Below are positions 11,035 to 22,870 of a stretch of DNA of 64,000 nucleotides, one piece after another; the first letter of the stretch is position 1, and each line of letters opens with the position of its first letter. This DNA is from Pseudeuparius sepicola. Its lineage: Eukaryota; Arthropoda; Insecta; Coleoptera; Anthribidae. The translations under genes were made by a program, and so were the position numbers. The notes under the pieces were generated by a model that saw only the letters and a program-made list of their open reading frames with translations, made no database searches and had not been told where the DNA came from. The DNA lies in assembly GCA_963920635.1 (NCBI GenBank), contig OY987298.1, positions 147,534,257 through 147,598,256 of the forward strand. Direction: 5' to 3'.

Positions 11035-11170
11035 AACAAGTTAAGAAGGAGTGCAAACTGTGCCTTTTAAATGCAAGACTGTTTAAGGCACACCTAGTAA
11101 AAGTCCATTGAGGCACAAGTATCCTAACGTTTAATTATTGTTTTAACACATATGATGATCAGAAAATATT
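11035..11170 (+). pseudogene. Family C zinc-finger relic
   Basis: GAGTGCAAACTGTGCCTTTT followed by AAGGCACACCTAGTAAAAG and GTCCATTGAGGCACAAGT matches the CKLCPFKC..LKAHQVKIHGDTS segment of the 43147 exon, with deletions and stops. Confidence 0.6.
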
Positions 11171-11483
11171 AATTTAATATTTGACGTAGATTGGGTCAGG
11201 CAAGGACCATATACCGTGTCACCATAATTAAAGATTGATAGTACCAGAGAGTCACAGAGAGTTTTCCTGATTGATTCTGTAAGAATATGATGAGAATTGT
11301 ACAGAACTTTTAATCTAATTATGGCTTTTCATATACAACTGGTAATTTGCGATTCAAACCTGAGGTTATTATCTCAACAGGCCCAACATTTTTGCTTCAT
11401 TTTCAACAGGTATTTGCACATTATTTACATGTATGGATATGCGACTAATAATATGATTTCTGGTAGTTTTATATAATAATAAT

Positions 11484-11545
11484 AATAATTCTCACCCTCA
11501 CAATACTCCAAACTAGGAGTATCCCAGAAGCAACCACATGCTTAT
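11484..11545 (-). repeat. ATT-tailed dispersed repeat, minus orientation
   Basis: AATTCTCACCCTCACAATAC followed by TCCAAACTAGGAGTA, with an (AAT)n tract on its 5' side. Related copies lie near 3355, 3645, 45065, 48094 and 61122. A conserved body with a trinucleotide tail is typical of a LINE or SINE 3' end. Confidence 0.55.
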
Positions 11546-11680
11546 TGCAAAAAATAATCGCTAAGCATTTTTGTGGGTTTAGCAGAAGCGAGTGATCTTG
11601 AGAAACATTATACGTATATTAATAATTACTATATTTATAGTTTTGGTGTTTACATTTTTATAATGTGTATGCTACATGAC

Positions 11681-11686
11681 AATAAA
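11681..11686 (+). terminator. Poly(A) signal in a family B-type 3' block
   Basis: AATAAA within GACAATAAACTTTATG, the block also found downstream of family B exons (18283, 19987, 23637, 34775). No intact exon precedes it here, so it is probably the stranded 3' end of a lost cassette. Confidence 0.5.
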
Positions 11687-11757
11687 CTTTATGTTTAAAG
11701 AAACTGTTTATTTAATTTTCTGTATGAGAAACAACTTTTCCGTAATTTCCCCATTTC

Positions 11758-12743
11758 CAGGGTGCAACTGAACTGATGGTCAAAAATGAAACCACGTATT
11801 CTTGGACTTCCACAGATTGTAGGATTTATTCTTAAAATGACTTGCTTATTGCAGCATTGCAGTTCTTTGAAAATAATTAAGAAACGGCTGAGAATATGAA
11901 AAAATACTAAGAGATACTTTTTGTTAACCATTGAATTTACCATTCAAAACAAACTTAAAAATTAATAAATTAATTTAAATAAAAAAAATAATTTTAATAA
12001 CACCCTGTATCTCCGCAACTGGTAGCCTCAGAAGCTTCATGTCAACCTTAAGTTTGACGGCTCATCAGCTCATGTGACACGCCAAGTTTGAAGAAAATAT
12101 CTCGTATACTTCTAGAGATACTAAGAAATATGTGTATTTTGCTCTAAATTTCTACGCTCTGTATAAAAAAAACTATGGCCCGTAGGAGAAAAAAATATAT
12201 GAAGAAGTGCCCTTATTTTGACTCCAAGAATACGTGGTTTCATTTTTTACCATCAGTATTCTTGGACTTCCACAGATTGTAGGATTTATTCTTAAAATGA
12301 CTTGCTTATTGCAGCATTGCAGTTCTTTGAAAATAATTAAGAAACGGCTGAGAATATGAAAAAATACTAAGAGATACTTTTTGTTAACCATTGAATTTAC
12401 CATTCAAAACAAACTTAAAAAATGCGATTATATAGGGTATTCATATTTTTCTGAACTAATTAATTTTAATAACACCCTGTATCTCCGCAACTGGTAGCCT
12501 CAAAAGCTTCATGTCAACCTTAAGTTTGACGGCTCATCAGCTCATGTGACACGCCAACTTTGAAGAAAATATCTCGTATACTTCTAGAGATACTAAGAAA
12601 TATGTGTATTTTGCTCTAAATTTCTACGCTCTGTATAAAAAAAACTATGGCCCGTAGGAGAAAAAAATATATGAAGAAGTGCCCTTATTTTGACTCCAAG
12701 AATACGTGGTTTCATTTTTTACCATCAGTTCAGTTACACCCTG
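11758..12743. mobile_element. CAGGGTG-ended inverted-repeat element with internal duplication
   Basis: The ends CAGGGTGCAACTGAACTGAT and ATCAGTTCAGTTACACCCTG are inverted copies that extend about 45 bases. Inside, a block of roughly 460-475 bp is present twice (11801 and 12261 onward; 11991 and 12466 onward), nearly identical. No coding content was recognised. Confidence 0.7.
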
Positions 12744-13379
12744 CATAGTAAAGTAAAATAGTAATCAAACTATTTTGTCACCGAACTGTCTGTAGGCTTC
12801 TGTATCTACGAAATTGGTGGGCCTTGTATAATAAATAAAATATCTATGAAAATACATTGAGGCAAACCTCTTTTCACGGAGCAATACAATTGGTAGGGAC
12901 CACAGTTATTTTTCCGTATATTACACATAAGTGTTTTATACGTTATATTATGAATCACTAATTAAATTATTACCTCTGTTTGGAAACCTCATATACCTAT
13001 AGCAACCTACAGGTATGTGGGAAACCTGTGCAACCAGCACCCTCTTTTGATGAAGGTAATAAGTAGACACCAGTTTTTAGTTTCTGGTGTGGCACCCTGT
13101 ACCGGCCGGTGTTCCCTTTTGGAGGCCAGTAGTTGTGTTCACCTATTAGCCGAGAGGTGGCGCTGTACCTCCAAACGATTAATATAAATACCTGGAAGAA
13201 CGGAAAAACTCAATTTGAGTTTTTTAATCGTGTTAAATTTGACTAAGAAGTGAAAACTGAAGAATTGAACTGTCGTGGTTTATTTAGCTGTTGGTGAACA
13301 CGCATCTGGCAACTCTTTGATTTGAATTTGGTTGGCGAATATATTTTCCTTATAAAATATATGTCGGAGTAATACTATA
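12744..13379. other. Spacer with a possible LTR-like segment
   Basis: The stretch 13090-13320 is less AT-rich than its surroundings and has a TATA-like ATATAAATA at about 13183. It is followed by TGGCAACTC near 13307, which could be the edge of a solo LTR and primer-binding site. No second LTR is present, so I leave this open. Confidence 0.25.
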
Positions 13380-14091
13380 CAGGGTGTTCGAAAAATAGAC
13401 GGAGATATTTTAGAGGGTGATTCCCTGTTAAGAAATATGAAAAAAAGTTTCTATAAACATGGGTCCGGAAATGCAGAGTTTTCAAGATACAGGATGTTAA
13501 ATAAAAAATGAAATTATTAATGTCTTAAAAATTATTTACTCGATTCTGTTGAAATTTGGCAATGTTATTTGTTGTATTAAGAGGCTAATTTCGCCCTAAC
13601 TAGATTAAATTTATTAAGTCCAGTGGCGTCCCGGGGGGCACCTTAGCGAATATTATTATCAAAAAAATGTACGCCACTACCTTTTTTGTAACTTTAATAT
13701 TTTTTGTTTGATTAAGCATCTAAAAATACAACTTCTTTCCCTCTTGTATTGTTTTCCTATCTCACTTCGTTTTCGAGAAAAAAAAATAAAAACCGTTTTA
13801 TTGCATGTCACTGGACAAAATTGGTTGTAGTGTACTTTATGTTATGATATTGGAAAAGTTGCAATAACACTCTTTCCTAGAAATGCTTTTGATTATTTGT
13901 TTTCCAAGGCACTTGTGATTTTTTTTGCAAAAATTGATAAACCAATTTTGTCCAGTGACATGCAATATATTTAACATCCTGTATCTTGAAAACTCTGCAT
14001 TTCCGGACCCATGTTTATAGAAACTTTTTTTCATATTTCTTAACAGGGAATCACCCTCTAAAATATCTCCGTCTATTTTTCGAACACCCTG
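13380..14091. mobile_element. Mariner-like MITE with about 120-bp terminal repeats
   Basis: The terminal repeats are nearly perfect over about 120 bases. They start CAGGGTGTTCGAAAAATAGA and end TTTTTCGAACACCCTG, and TA dinucleotides flank both ends (13378-13379 and 14092-14093), as expected for Tc1/mariner target duplication. A second inverted pair (ATGTCACTGGACAAAATTGG at about 13805, its complement near 13940) lies inside. No transposase frame. Confidence 0.85.
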
Positions 14092-14426
14092 TATAGTCTA
14101 GTGCTAGATAAGAAACTAAAATATTCTTGTATGTGTTGAATAACTTTATTACCAGGTTTACTTCTAGATTTGTGAAAGCAAACGGTTAAGTTGCCGCCAT
14201 TTTGTAAATTGCTATTTCCTCAATCATGACCAACGGTTTTTCTCTGTAATAATAAAAGTTAATCTGAGATTAAAAGAGTCTGTTACAACATTTTTAGTAT
14301 TCTATTTGAATTAATCTTTTGGTATTTAAATAAAGTTTCATGTTCACATGGGGGTGTTGAAGATATAGTTATATTTGTATGTAACGCGTTGTATATTTGA
14401 GACACTGATATATCTTTTGTTTTCAG
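14092..14426. other. Intron-like spacer upstream of the 14427 exon
   Basis: No coding signal and no candidate first exon. It ends in a pyrimidine-rich TTTTGTTTTCAG acceptor. Confidence 0.4.
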
Positions 14427-15468
14427 ATTGAAGTGTACACGCCGTGGGCACATTGCCAACGATAAATCATCAATGCTAGAAAACCTCCTCGAAGCGGGTC
14501 GGATGCAACAGAAAAGCGAAGGCGGCAAATTGAGGCTCAGCTGCGACAGATGCGAGTTCACTTGCGCAAACAAATACGGCTTCAAGATGCACAGATTGAA
14601 GGTGCACCAAGATGACGACGTCGTCTTGCATACTTGCCCAATGTGTCCGTATATCTCAACCAAGAGGTACACGACAGCTCAACACATAAAAACAGTACAC
14701 GAAGGTGTCTCTGTGTTCAAGTGCAACACTTGCCCGTTCGAATGTAAATCGTACCGCACCTTCAAGATTCATCAAAGGAATGTGCACGGCGAGGCAGTCT
14801 TGCATAGCTGTCTAACGTGTCCGTATACCTGCGTTAAAAAGGACACACTGGTGCACCACATAAGAACTGTGCACGAAGGAATCGCCCCATTCAAGTGCAA
14901 AAAATGCTCTTTCGCGTGTAAGTCCGATCCCACCCTCAAGATACACCAAATGAACGAACACAGCGATGCCGATATTGTCAAATATGACTGTTCGAAGTGC
15001 TCCTTCAGTTCGTTTAGGAAGGCCAGCGTGGCACGTCACGAACGGGCCGTACACGAAGGAATTAAGGGTCCCTACAAGAAAGAATTCTGCTGCACAAAGT
15101 GTCCGTTTACATGCAAGAGCACGTTTGTTCTCAAGAAACACCAATTAGAGATTCACAGTGACACCGATGTAGTTACATACAATTGTCCGCAGTGTTCGTT
15201 TACCGCAATCATGAAATTTATGTTGGTGCGACACATGAGCGTGCACAAGAGTGCCGAAGTTGGTTGCTCCGAGTGCTCGTATGTCTCCACCTCGAAGGAT
15301 AACTTGCACAAGCACATTAAACGAATGCACGAGGGCTTTAGGTTTAAGTGCGAAACTTGCGATTTTAACACTAAAAATGCGAACATTTTAGAAAAACATA
15401 AATGTTTGTCATCTAAAAGGAACAAAACCTCGCTTTTATCTGGCAAGGTTAAACATGAGCCGTTGTAA
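14427..15468 (+). CDS. Zinc-finger terminal exon, family B, ten fingers
   Basis: Starts at the acceptor with A then TTG AAG in phase 2, open for 346 residues. After a basic leader there are ten fingers, beginning CDRCEFTC, CPMCPYIS, CNTCPFEC, CLTCPYTC, CKKCSFAC, CSKCSFSS, CTKCPFTC, CPQCSFTA, CSECSYVS and CETCDFNT. Finger eight has three residues between its histidines, and the last ends H-x-C in place of H-x4-H. Linkers are often seven residues, the canonical length, but start with EG or GE and not TGEKP. Its codons are more GC-rich than those of neighbouring cassettes (many C-ending codons), which may reflect a different age or origin. Stop TAA, AATAAA at 15714. Confidence 0.88.
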
Positions 15469-15713
15469 TGGGCCAAGGATATTAATCCCTGTAAAATTAA
15501 GAGCTTGCTTTAACAGATTATATATGTATATACTTTTAGGATTAACAGGATAAAAAAGGTACATTTCGAATGTAAGCAGATGTCAGTGTCAAGTTAAAAT
15601 TACATATTATGTAATACATATGGGTCTTTGACACTGAACAATTTAAACTTCTTATTGGTTTAAGGTTCATAGAGTGGTAGATATAACCAGTGTGTCCATT
15701 CTGCGAATCTGTA

Positions 15714-15719
15714 AATAAA
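15714..15719 (+). terminator. Poly(A) signal for the 14427 exon
   Basis: AATAAA about 245 bases after the stop, just before the large inverted repeat. Confidence 0.45.
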
Positions 15720-15735
15720 TTAAGAAATTCTTGAT

Positions 15736-17363
15736 TTTATTGACATAGAATATGGTATATTACACATATGAATTTCTTCATGAAGCAACTTCATGAAGAA
15801 ATTGTCAGTGTAAAACAGACATACAGTGTGTCCACGGATGGACTTAACTATACTAGTAAAATATTTTATTTTCAATTTTTCGAAAAAAGTCATTCTCGAC
15901 AAGAAAGTCTGCTTGTCCTTAAAATAAGATTGGCATAGAAAAAGTTAACACTACTTATACTGGGTGACCAGAAAATTTAAGAAACGCTAATTAGCATAAG
16001 AGTAAACAAACTCGATTTGTAGAGATAGTGAAAAAAGTTATAAAGAAAATTTGTTCAGCGTGGTAAGTTACTTACGTGTACAAAATTTCAAAGCATTAGG
16101 CCTACTTTGATTTTTTGTTTTTATTCTCTTTTTTGTCAAATAAATGGTTTTTCATAAACAGTATGACAAAACTGTATTAAGGAAACTTCCTCAATTTGAC
16201 GATTTTGGGCCAACTTTGTATATTGGAAAATATTGGAGGAAACTCATAGTAGGCCTGGGATTGTCAAAAAATTTGTCATCATACATAGTTTTCTACTCTG
16301 AGTAACTTTTATTTATACAGTTTTGTCGTACTACCTACAGAAAATTATTTAATTGAAGAAAAACAACAAAAAAAAATCAGAAATCGAGGTAGGCCTAACC
16401 CTTTCAAATTTTGTACACCTAAATAACACATCGGTGCTGAACAAATTTTCCTTATTTTAAGAAATTGTCAGTGTAAAACAGACATACAATGAGTTCACGG
16501 ATGGACTTAACTATACTTGTAAAAAATTGTATTTTCAATTTTTTGAAAAAGTCATTCTTGATAAAAAAAAGTCTGCTTGTTCTTAAAATAAGATTGGCAT
16601 GGAAAAAGTTAACATTACTTATACTGGGTGACCAGAAAATTGAAGAAACGTTAATTCTCATAAGAGTAAACTATTTCTAGAGATATTGAAGCAAGTTATA
16701 AGGAAAATTAGTTCAACACCGATGTGTTATTTAGGTGTACAAAATTTGAAAGTGTTAGGCCTACCTCGATTTTCTGATTTTTTGTTGTTGTTTTTCTTCG
16801 ATTAAATAATTTTCTGTAGGTAGTACGACAAAACTGTATAAATAAAAGTTACTCAGAGTAGAAAACTGTGTATGATGACAAATTTTTTGACAATCCCAGG
16901 CCTACTATGAGTTTTCTCCAATATTTTCCAATATACAAAGTTGGCCTAAAATCGTCAAATTGAGGAAGATCTCTTAATACAGTTTTGTCATACTGTGTAT
17001 GAAAAACCATTTATTTGACAAAAAAGAGAATAAAATCAAAAAATCAAAGTAGGCCTAATGCTTTGAAATTTTGTCCACGTAAGTAACTTACCACGCTGAA
17101 CAAATTTTCTTTATAACTTTTTTCACTATGTTTTCTGGTCACCCAGTATAAGTAGTGTTAACTTTTTCCATGCCAATATTATTTTAAGAACAAGCAGACT
17201 TTTTTTTATCAAGAATGACTTTTTTCAAAAAATTGAAAATACAATTTTTTACAAGTATAGTTAAGTCCATCCGTGAACACATTGTATGTCTGTTGTACAC
17301 TGACAATTTCTTAATGAAGTTGCTTCATGAAGAAATTTATATGTGTAATATTCATGTCAATAA
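15736..17363. repeat. Large inverted repeat (foldback element), about 1.6 kb
   Basis: The left arm (about 15736-16450) reappears as a near-complete reverse complement in the right arm (about 16685-17363). The edges are TTTTATTGACATAGAATATG and its partner ATATTCATGTCAATAAAA. The spacer (about 16455-16680) is itself a second direct copy of part of the left arm (AAGTTAACATTACTTATACT, then GGGTGACCAG). Three copies of the GGGTGACCAG motif therefore occur, two direct and one inverted. No transposase. Transcription through it would give a long hairpin. Confidence 0.85.
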
Positions 17364-17486
17364 AATCGATCTTCTATTTGTTCAAATAATAAGATTATAG
17401 CTATAATTTTTAAAATTATTCTTATTTTCTTAGCTCAAGTGAATAATTTTAAGCAAATTATATTTTTTCATATTGTATTGAATTGA

Positions 17487-18100
17487 CAGAAAAGCAAAGT
17501 TGGCAAAGCAAAGCTTAGCCCCAATAGATGTAAGTTCACATGTGCAATGAGGTATATCCTCAATATGTACAGATTGAAAGTGCACCATGATGATGACGAA
17601 ATTTTATATACTTGCCCAATATGTTCTATAGCTCAACCCAAAAGTGCATAATAGTGCAATACATAAAAATAGTGCACGAAGGAACACCAAAATTTAAATG
17701 CATCCAGTGCCCTTTCAAATGTTAATCATATCATGCTTTCAAGATTCATAGATTGAACGAACATGACGATGCAAATGTTGTAAATCCAAATGTTACAGTT
17801 CACTCAGGAGGGCCAGTGTGATACGTCACGAACAGGCCATAAATGAAGGAATCAAATGTGACAAGAAAGAATAATGCTACATAAAGTGTCTATCTATGCA
17901 GGAGCTGGTATGTTTTCAAGACACACCTCGAAGGATAACTTGCACAAACACTTTATACTGATGCACGAGGGCTCTAGGTTAAAGTTCAAAACTTGTAATT
18001 TTGGCACTAAAAATATGAAACTTTAGTTTCTTCATCTAAAGGGAACTACACAATCTCTCTTGCATCTAGCCAGATTAAACAGGAATCACTGTTGTAGGCC
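17487..18100 (+). pseudogene. Decayed family B zinc-finger exon
   Basis: It aligns with the 14427 and 18521 exons from ACAGAAAAGCAAAG through the final finger. It carries many in-frame stops, a missing middle block (most of fingers 4-5 and 7-8) and no acceptor; the inverted repeat ends just upstream. Homology continues past the stop into the 3' flank (GGCCAAGGATATTGATCCCT), showing that whole cassettes, flank included, were duplicated. Confidence 0.85.
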
Positions 18101-18282
18101 AAGGATATTGATCCCTGCAGTTATTAAAAGCACACTTTGACAGGTTAGATATGCTGTCATACAGAACAAAAAATTGTTTATCCAACACTAGGTCTAAGTA
18201 TCTGAGCAAAATTTATCTTGTATTTAGATAATTAAATAGTGCATAGTTTTAGTATTTCAGGTTGTAATGTATACTCTCTTAT

Positions 18283-18288
18283 AATAAA
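18283..18288 (+). terminator. Poly(A) signal, family B block
   Basis: AATAAA in the block CTCTTATAATAAACTTTATG. The same block follows the 18521 exon (19987) and occurs at 23637 and 34775. Confidence 0.55.
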
Positions 18289-18495
18289 CTTTATGTTAAA
18301 GGAAAATTATTAGTATTTCTCACAAATTTGTGTCTGGTTTCTTTTTACCTAACAAATATATAAGCCTTCTACAATAAATAAAATACCTATGGAAATGCTT
18401 ATTTAATTTTCTATTTGATCAACTTCCCTGGTATTGTATAACCTTGGGGGCCCCTAAAATCATAACTAGTTAAGTAATGTATCGTTTATTTTGTG

Positions 18496-18520
18496 TAACT
18501 GGTTTGCCTTTTGTTTTCAG
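18496..18520 (+). promoter_or_regulatory. Family B branch site and splice acceptor
   Basis: TAACTGGT, then a pyrimidine stretch and TTTTCAG. This block is kept upstream of the family B exons at 18521 and 21502 and of all four tandem units (GTAACTGGTATGTC..TTCAG). TAAC is a plausible branch site about 22 bases from the AG. Confidence 0.7.
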
Positions 18521-19511
18521 ATTGAAGTGTTCACTTCGTGGACGTTCTGCAGGTGATAAATCTTCAATGCTCTTCAAGCAACTCCTTAAAGTTGGCCAAA
18601 ATCGACGGAAAATCACAGTTGACAAATTAAAGCTGATCTGCGATAGATGTACGTTCACATGTGCAAAGAGATATGTCCTCAATAAGCACAGATCGGAAGT
18701 GCACCATGATGACGACGTTATTTTGCACACTTGCCCAGTATGTTCTTATAGCTCAACCAAGAAGTGGATAATAGTACAACACATGAAAATAGTTCACGAG
18801 GGAATCTCAAGGTTCAAATGCGCCAAGTGCCCCTTCGAATGTAAATCATATAGCACTTACAGAATGCATCAAGGAAACAAACATGGTGAGGTAGTTTTGC
18901 ATAATTGTTCACTGTGTCCGTATAGCACAGTTAAGAAGTACTCACTAGTGCACCACATAAGTACAGTACATGAACGACTTGCAACATACAAATGCAACAA
19001 ATGCACTTTCATATGTAAATCAGATCACGCCCTTAAGATTCACCAAGTGAACGAACACGGTGCATCAAATGTTGTAAAATTCGACTGTTCGAAATGCTCT
19101 TACAGTTCATTCAGAAGGGCTACGGTGATACGTCACGAACGTGCCATACATGAAGGAATTAAATATGACAAGAAAGAATTCCGCTGCGCAAAGTGCCCAT
19201 TTAAATGTAGGAGCTGGCTTGTTCTCAAGAAACACCAAGTTAACATTCATAACGACACTGATATAGTTACATACAATTGTCCAAAGTGTTTGTTTACCAC
19301 AATCGTGAAATTTCTGCTGAAACGACACATGGCTGTCCACGAGGATCCTCAATTTGGTTGCTCGGAGTGCTCATATGTATCGACCTCGAAGGATAACTTG
19401 CACAAACACTTTAAACGAATGCACGAGAGCTCTAGGTTAAAGTGCAGAACGTGCAATTTTACCGCTAAAAATGCAGAAATTTTAGAAAAACATGTATGTG
19501 CAGGCATCTAA
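18521..19511 (+). CDS. Zinc-finger terminal exon, family B, ten fingers
   Basis: Open for 329 residues from the phase-2 acceptor. Ten fingers begin CDRCTFTC, CPVCSYSS, CAKCPFEC, CSLCPYST, CNKCTFIC, CSKCSYSS, CAKCPFKC, CPKCLFTT, CSECSYVS and CRTCNFTA. The eighth has H-x3-H and the last ends H-x-C, exactly as in the 14427 exon. It probably acts as the DNA-binding tail of a nuclear isoform. The in-frame stretch upstream of the AG (from 18477) is intron sequence that happens to be open. Confidence 0.88.
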
Positions 19512-19986
19512 ATCCAGCAAACCTTTGCATACATCTTTTAAAGTTAAACATCAACCACCGTGGTAGGCCAGGGATATCGATCCCTGCAGTTATTAAGAGC
19601 ACACATTGATGGGTTAAATATAAGCAGAAATCAAAGTAAAATTTGACATTTGGAATACTAACACTTATTCTATGACTCATTTGCCTCAAAGCTCTGGCAT
19701 ATCTATTGTAGCATTGCATGAACAATTTGATGAATCGAGCAACGTTTGCCAAATCTGCCGGAAAAATGTTTGCAACTACTACTCGCAGTGTAATATTGTT
19801 TTGATTTGATTCTTACAGGGGCCTAAGCTTCTCTTTAACTTTGCCAAACAGTTGTTGTAGCTTAAAATCATTTGTTTACAAGATATACACATAGTATTGT
19901 GAGTTACGTATGTATTGAATTTACCTTATATTCAGAGTGTTACGCAGTATAGTCTTAGCATTTCAGTTTGTTGTGTGCACTCTCAT

Positions 19987-19992
19987 AATAAA
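19987..19992 (+). terminator. Poly(A) signal for the 18521 exon
   Basis: AATAAA in the block CTCTCATAATAAATTTTAT, about 475 bases after the stop. Confidence 0.55.
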
Positions 19993-20135
19993 TTTTATAT
20001 TAAAGGAAAATGTTTATTTGATTTTTTGCGTAATGACGAACTTTAAGATATTGTTATTAAAAGGAACTTATATCGCTTAAAAATGACATCAATAAACTGA
20101 AAAAATTTAAGTATTTTATCCTCGAACTGTACATA

Positions 20136-21384
20136 CAGGGTGTTTCATCTTAAGTGCGAACACCCCCGTAAAATTTGTATTCTCCATCCGATTTTAGCCG
20201 CGTTTTTTTCTAAAAATAGGCCACAAAAAACTCTACGTTGGTGCAAAATTTCAGGTCTTACATGTCAATTTTCAAGGCCTACTACAAATTTTTTTCTAGT
20301 AAAAAATGACAAAAACCATTTTGCGATTTTTTTATTTAAAATCTGACACCACAGCGTTAATCAGAACAACCTAAAAACCCCGTATATCAAATTTGAACAA
20401 AAAATATACAGGGAGTTCCATTCTGCAGGGTGTCAAAATTGAGCAAAATAGAAATGTTAAAGGCATCTGGAGAGTCAAGTGTGCCATGGAATCCCGTCAA
20501 AACAGATGAATGGTCAACAGGACTACTCAAAGTGTTGGTGTGCAAAGATTCAATACAAAAATGTACAGGGTCTTTTTCTCTGGGCGATGTCAAAATGCTG
20601 AATTTTTATTAAACTTTATATTGGTCAGGAGTGCTCTGGAATCATTGAATAAATATTAATAAATACAAAAGCAATTTATTTCTTTGCATCATCCAACCAA
20701 CAAATAAAAACAATTCAAATTGTTGGACCTTTATCAATAAAGTCACTGTCTAAGATGATACATTTTCTGTGCGTTTCCTGTTGTGGCACACCATCCACCT
20801 TAACTCATATGGACTTACTGACTGGCAGGCTTCTGTATTTTTAGACTTAGTTCGTTTGTAATGTCTGGGGTGGTTTTGATATACTCGATTTTTGACCTGT
20901 ATAAAGTTTAAACAATTCAGCATTTCGAGTTGCTACAGAGAAGAACACCTTGTATATTTTTTATTGGATCTTTGCACATCGACACTGTGAGTGGTCCTGT
21001 TCATCATCCAACTGTTTCGAAGTAATTCCATGGCACACTTGACTCGCCAGATGAGTTTAAAATTCCTATTTTGCTCAACTTTCACAGCCTGCAGAATGGA
21101 ACTCCCTGTACATTTTTTGTTCAAATTTGGTATACGGGTGTTTTAGGTTGTTCTGATTAACGCTGTGGTGTCAGATTTCAAATAAAAAAATCGCTAAATG
21201 GTTTTCGTCATTTTTTACTAGAAAAAAAATTTGTAGTAGGCCTTGAAAATTGACATTAAGACCTGAAATTTTGCACCAACGTAAGAGTTTTTTGTGGCCT
21301 ATTTTTAGAAAAAAACGCGGCTAAAATCGGATGGAGAATACAAATTTTACGGGGGGGTGTTCGCACTTAAGATGAAACATCCTG
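20136..21384. mobile_element. CAGGGTG-ended foldback element, 1.25 kb
   Basis: TA flanks both ends (20134-20135, 21385-21386). The arms run for several hundred bases as inverted copies (left CAGGGTGTTTCATCTTAAG, right CTTAAGATGAAACATCCTG). Inside is a second pair of ends, TACAGGGAGTTCCATTCTG and its complement (about 20408 and 21095), so a core element sits within outer arms. The core matches 46378-47629 and the fragment near 49440; the outer arms do not. No open transposase. Confidence 0.85.
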
Positions 21385-21501
21385 TAGGTTCATTTATCTA
21401 AGGAATTGGTGAGCCTTGTACTGGAAATAAAATGACTATGAAAATTTCTATTTGAACGAATGTATCGTATATTTGTGTAACTGGTTTGTTTTTGCTTTCA
21501 G

Positions 21502-22492
21502 ATTGAAGGGTTCACTTCGTGGGCATACTGAGGGTGATAAATCGTCAATACTCAGAAATCTTCTTAAAGTGGGTCGAATGCAACAGAAAAGCAAAGATGG
21601 AAAATTACTTAGATGCAACAGATGTGCATTCACATGTGTCAATAAATATGTCCTCGATAAGCATAGATTGAAAGTGCACCACGATGACGACGTCATTTTA
21701 TATGCTTGCCCAGTATGTTCATATAGCTCCACCAAGAAGTGCATAACAGAACAACACATACAAGTAGTCCACGAAGGCACCTCCAGATTCAAATGTATCT
21801 TGTGCTCTTTCGAATGTAAATCATATCGCACATACAGAATGCATCAAGGGAACGAACATGGTGAGGAAGTTTTGCATAGTTGCTCACTGTGTTCATATAG
21901 CTCAGTCAAAAAGCACTCACTAGTGCATCACGTAAAAACAGTACATGAAGGAATTGCGACATACAAATGCAAGAAATGCTCGTTCATGTGTAAATCAGAT
22001 TACAGTCTTAAGAGTCACCGAGTGAACGAACATGGTGAAACAAACGTTGTTAAATATGAGTGTTCAAAATGCTCTTTCAGTTCATTCAGGAAAGCCACAG
22101 TGACATATCACGAACGGGTCATACATGAACGAGTTAAGACTGGTTACAAGAAAGAATTCTGCTGCACAAAGTGCGAATTTAAATGCGGAAGCTGGTTTGT
22201 TCTCAAGAAACACCAAATAAACATTCATAGTGACACCGATGTTGTTACATACAGTTGTCCGCATTGTTCGTTTACCGCGATCTTGAAATATATGTTGAAG
22301 AGACACATGAATATACACCAGAATCCTCAATTTGGTTGCTCAGAATGCTCGTATGTCTCCACTTCGAAGAATAACTTAGACAAACACTTTAAACGAATGC
22401 ACGAGAGCTCTGTGTTAAAGTGTAAAACGTGTGACTTTACCACTAACGATGCAAAATTTTTAGACGAACATATATGCAGAGCTGGGCAGTAA
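21502..22492 (+). CDS. Zinc-finger terminal exon, family B, ten fingers
   Basis: Phase-2 acceptor at 21500-21501 and 329 open residues. Fingers begin CNRCAFTC, CPVCSYSS, CILCSFEC, CSLCSYSS, CKKCSFMC, CSKCSFSS, CTKCEFKC, CPHCSFTA, CSECSYVS and CKTCDFTT. It is the closest intact relative of the tandem units at 27-33 kb. The last five codons and the stop come from the left end of an inserted hAT-like element: the normal ending (HVCA-type, then TAA) is replaced by sequence reading CAGAGCTGGGCAGTAA. The final C2HC finger survives because the insertion falls right at its cysteine. Confidence 0.87.
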
Positions 22493-22870
22493 CGATGTTA
22501 CATACTTTAATGAAAGTTACTAATGATCGTTACATTTTTGGTTTGGTAACGAGTAATGCTTTCGTTACTATTTTAAAGTAATTAACTCATTACTTTTTGA
22601 CGATGATATTACTAACAAAATATTACAATTCCAGGATTGTTTGCATGTAATGAGTACACCTAAGAAGTACTCAGACTCCTTGTGTGTGTGTATATCACAA
22701 TACAATTCAGTACAAAATACAATCATTTCTAAATACTAATACTATTAAAAAAGAAAAATCGGTAGTAAATAATTGAATTTGCAGGCATTGTGTACTTATC
22801 TACGAATAGGTCATTACATAAATTAACGATCATCGTTACATAAAATGATGGTCGTTACATTAAATAAAGA
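22477..22870. mobile_element. hAT-like MITE abutting the 21502 exon
   Basis: CAGAGCTGGGCAGTAACG is a typical hAT-type terminus and is followed by repeated GTTAC/GTAAC motifs. Similar CGTTACAT motifs occur again to about 22860. The right terminus is not clearly visible, so the end coordinate is approximate. Confidence 0.55.

Noticed and set aside
13090..13320. Solo LTR of a gypsy-like element
   Set aside because: A TATA-like box and a possible primer-binding site edge are present, but no second LTR, target duplication or internal coding region, so it is not called.
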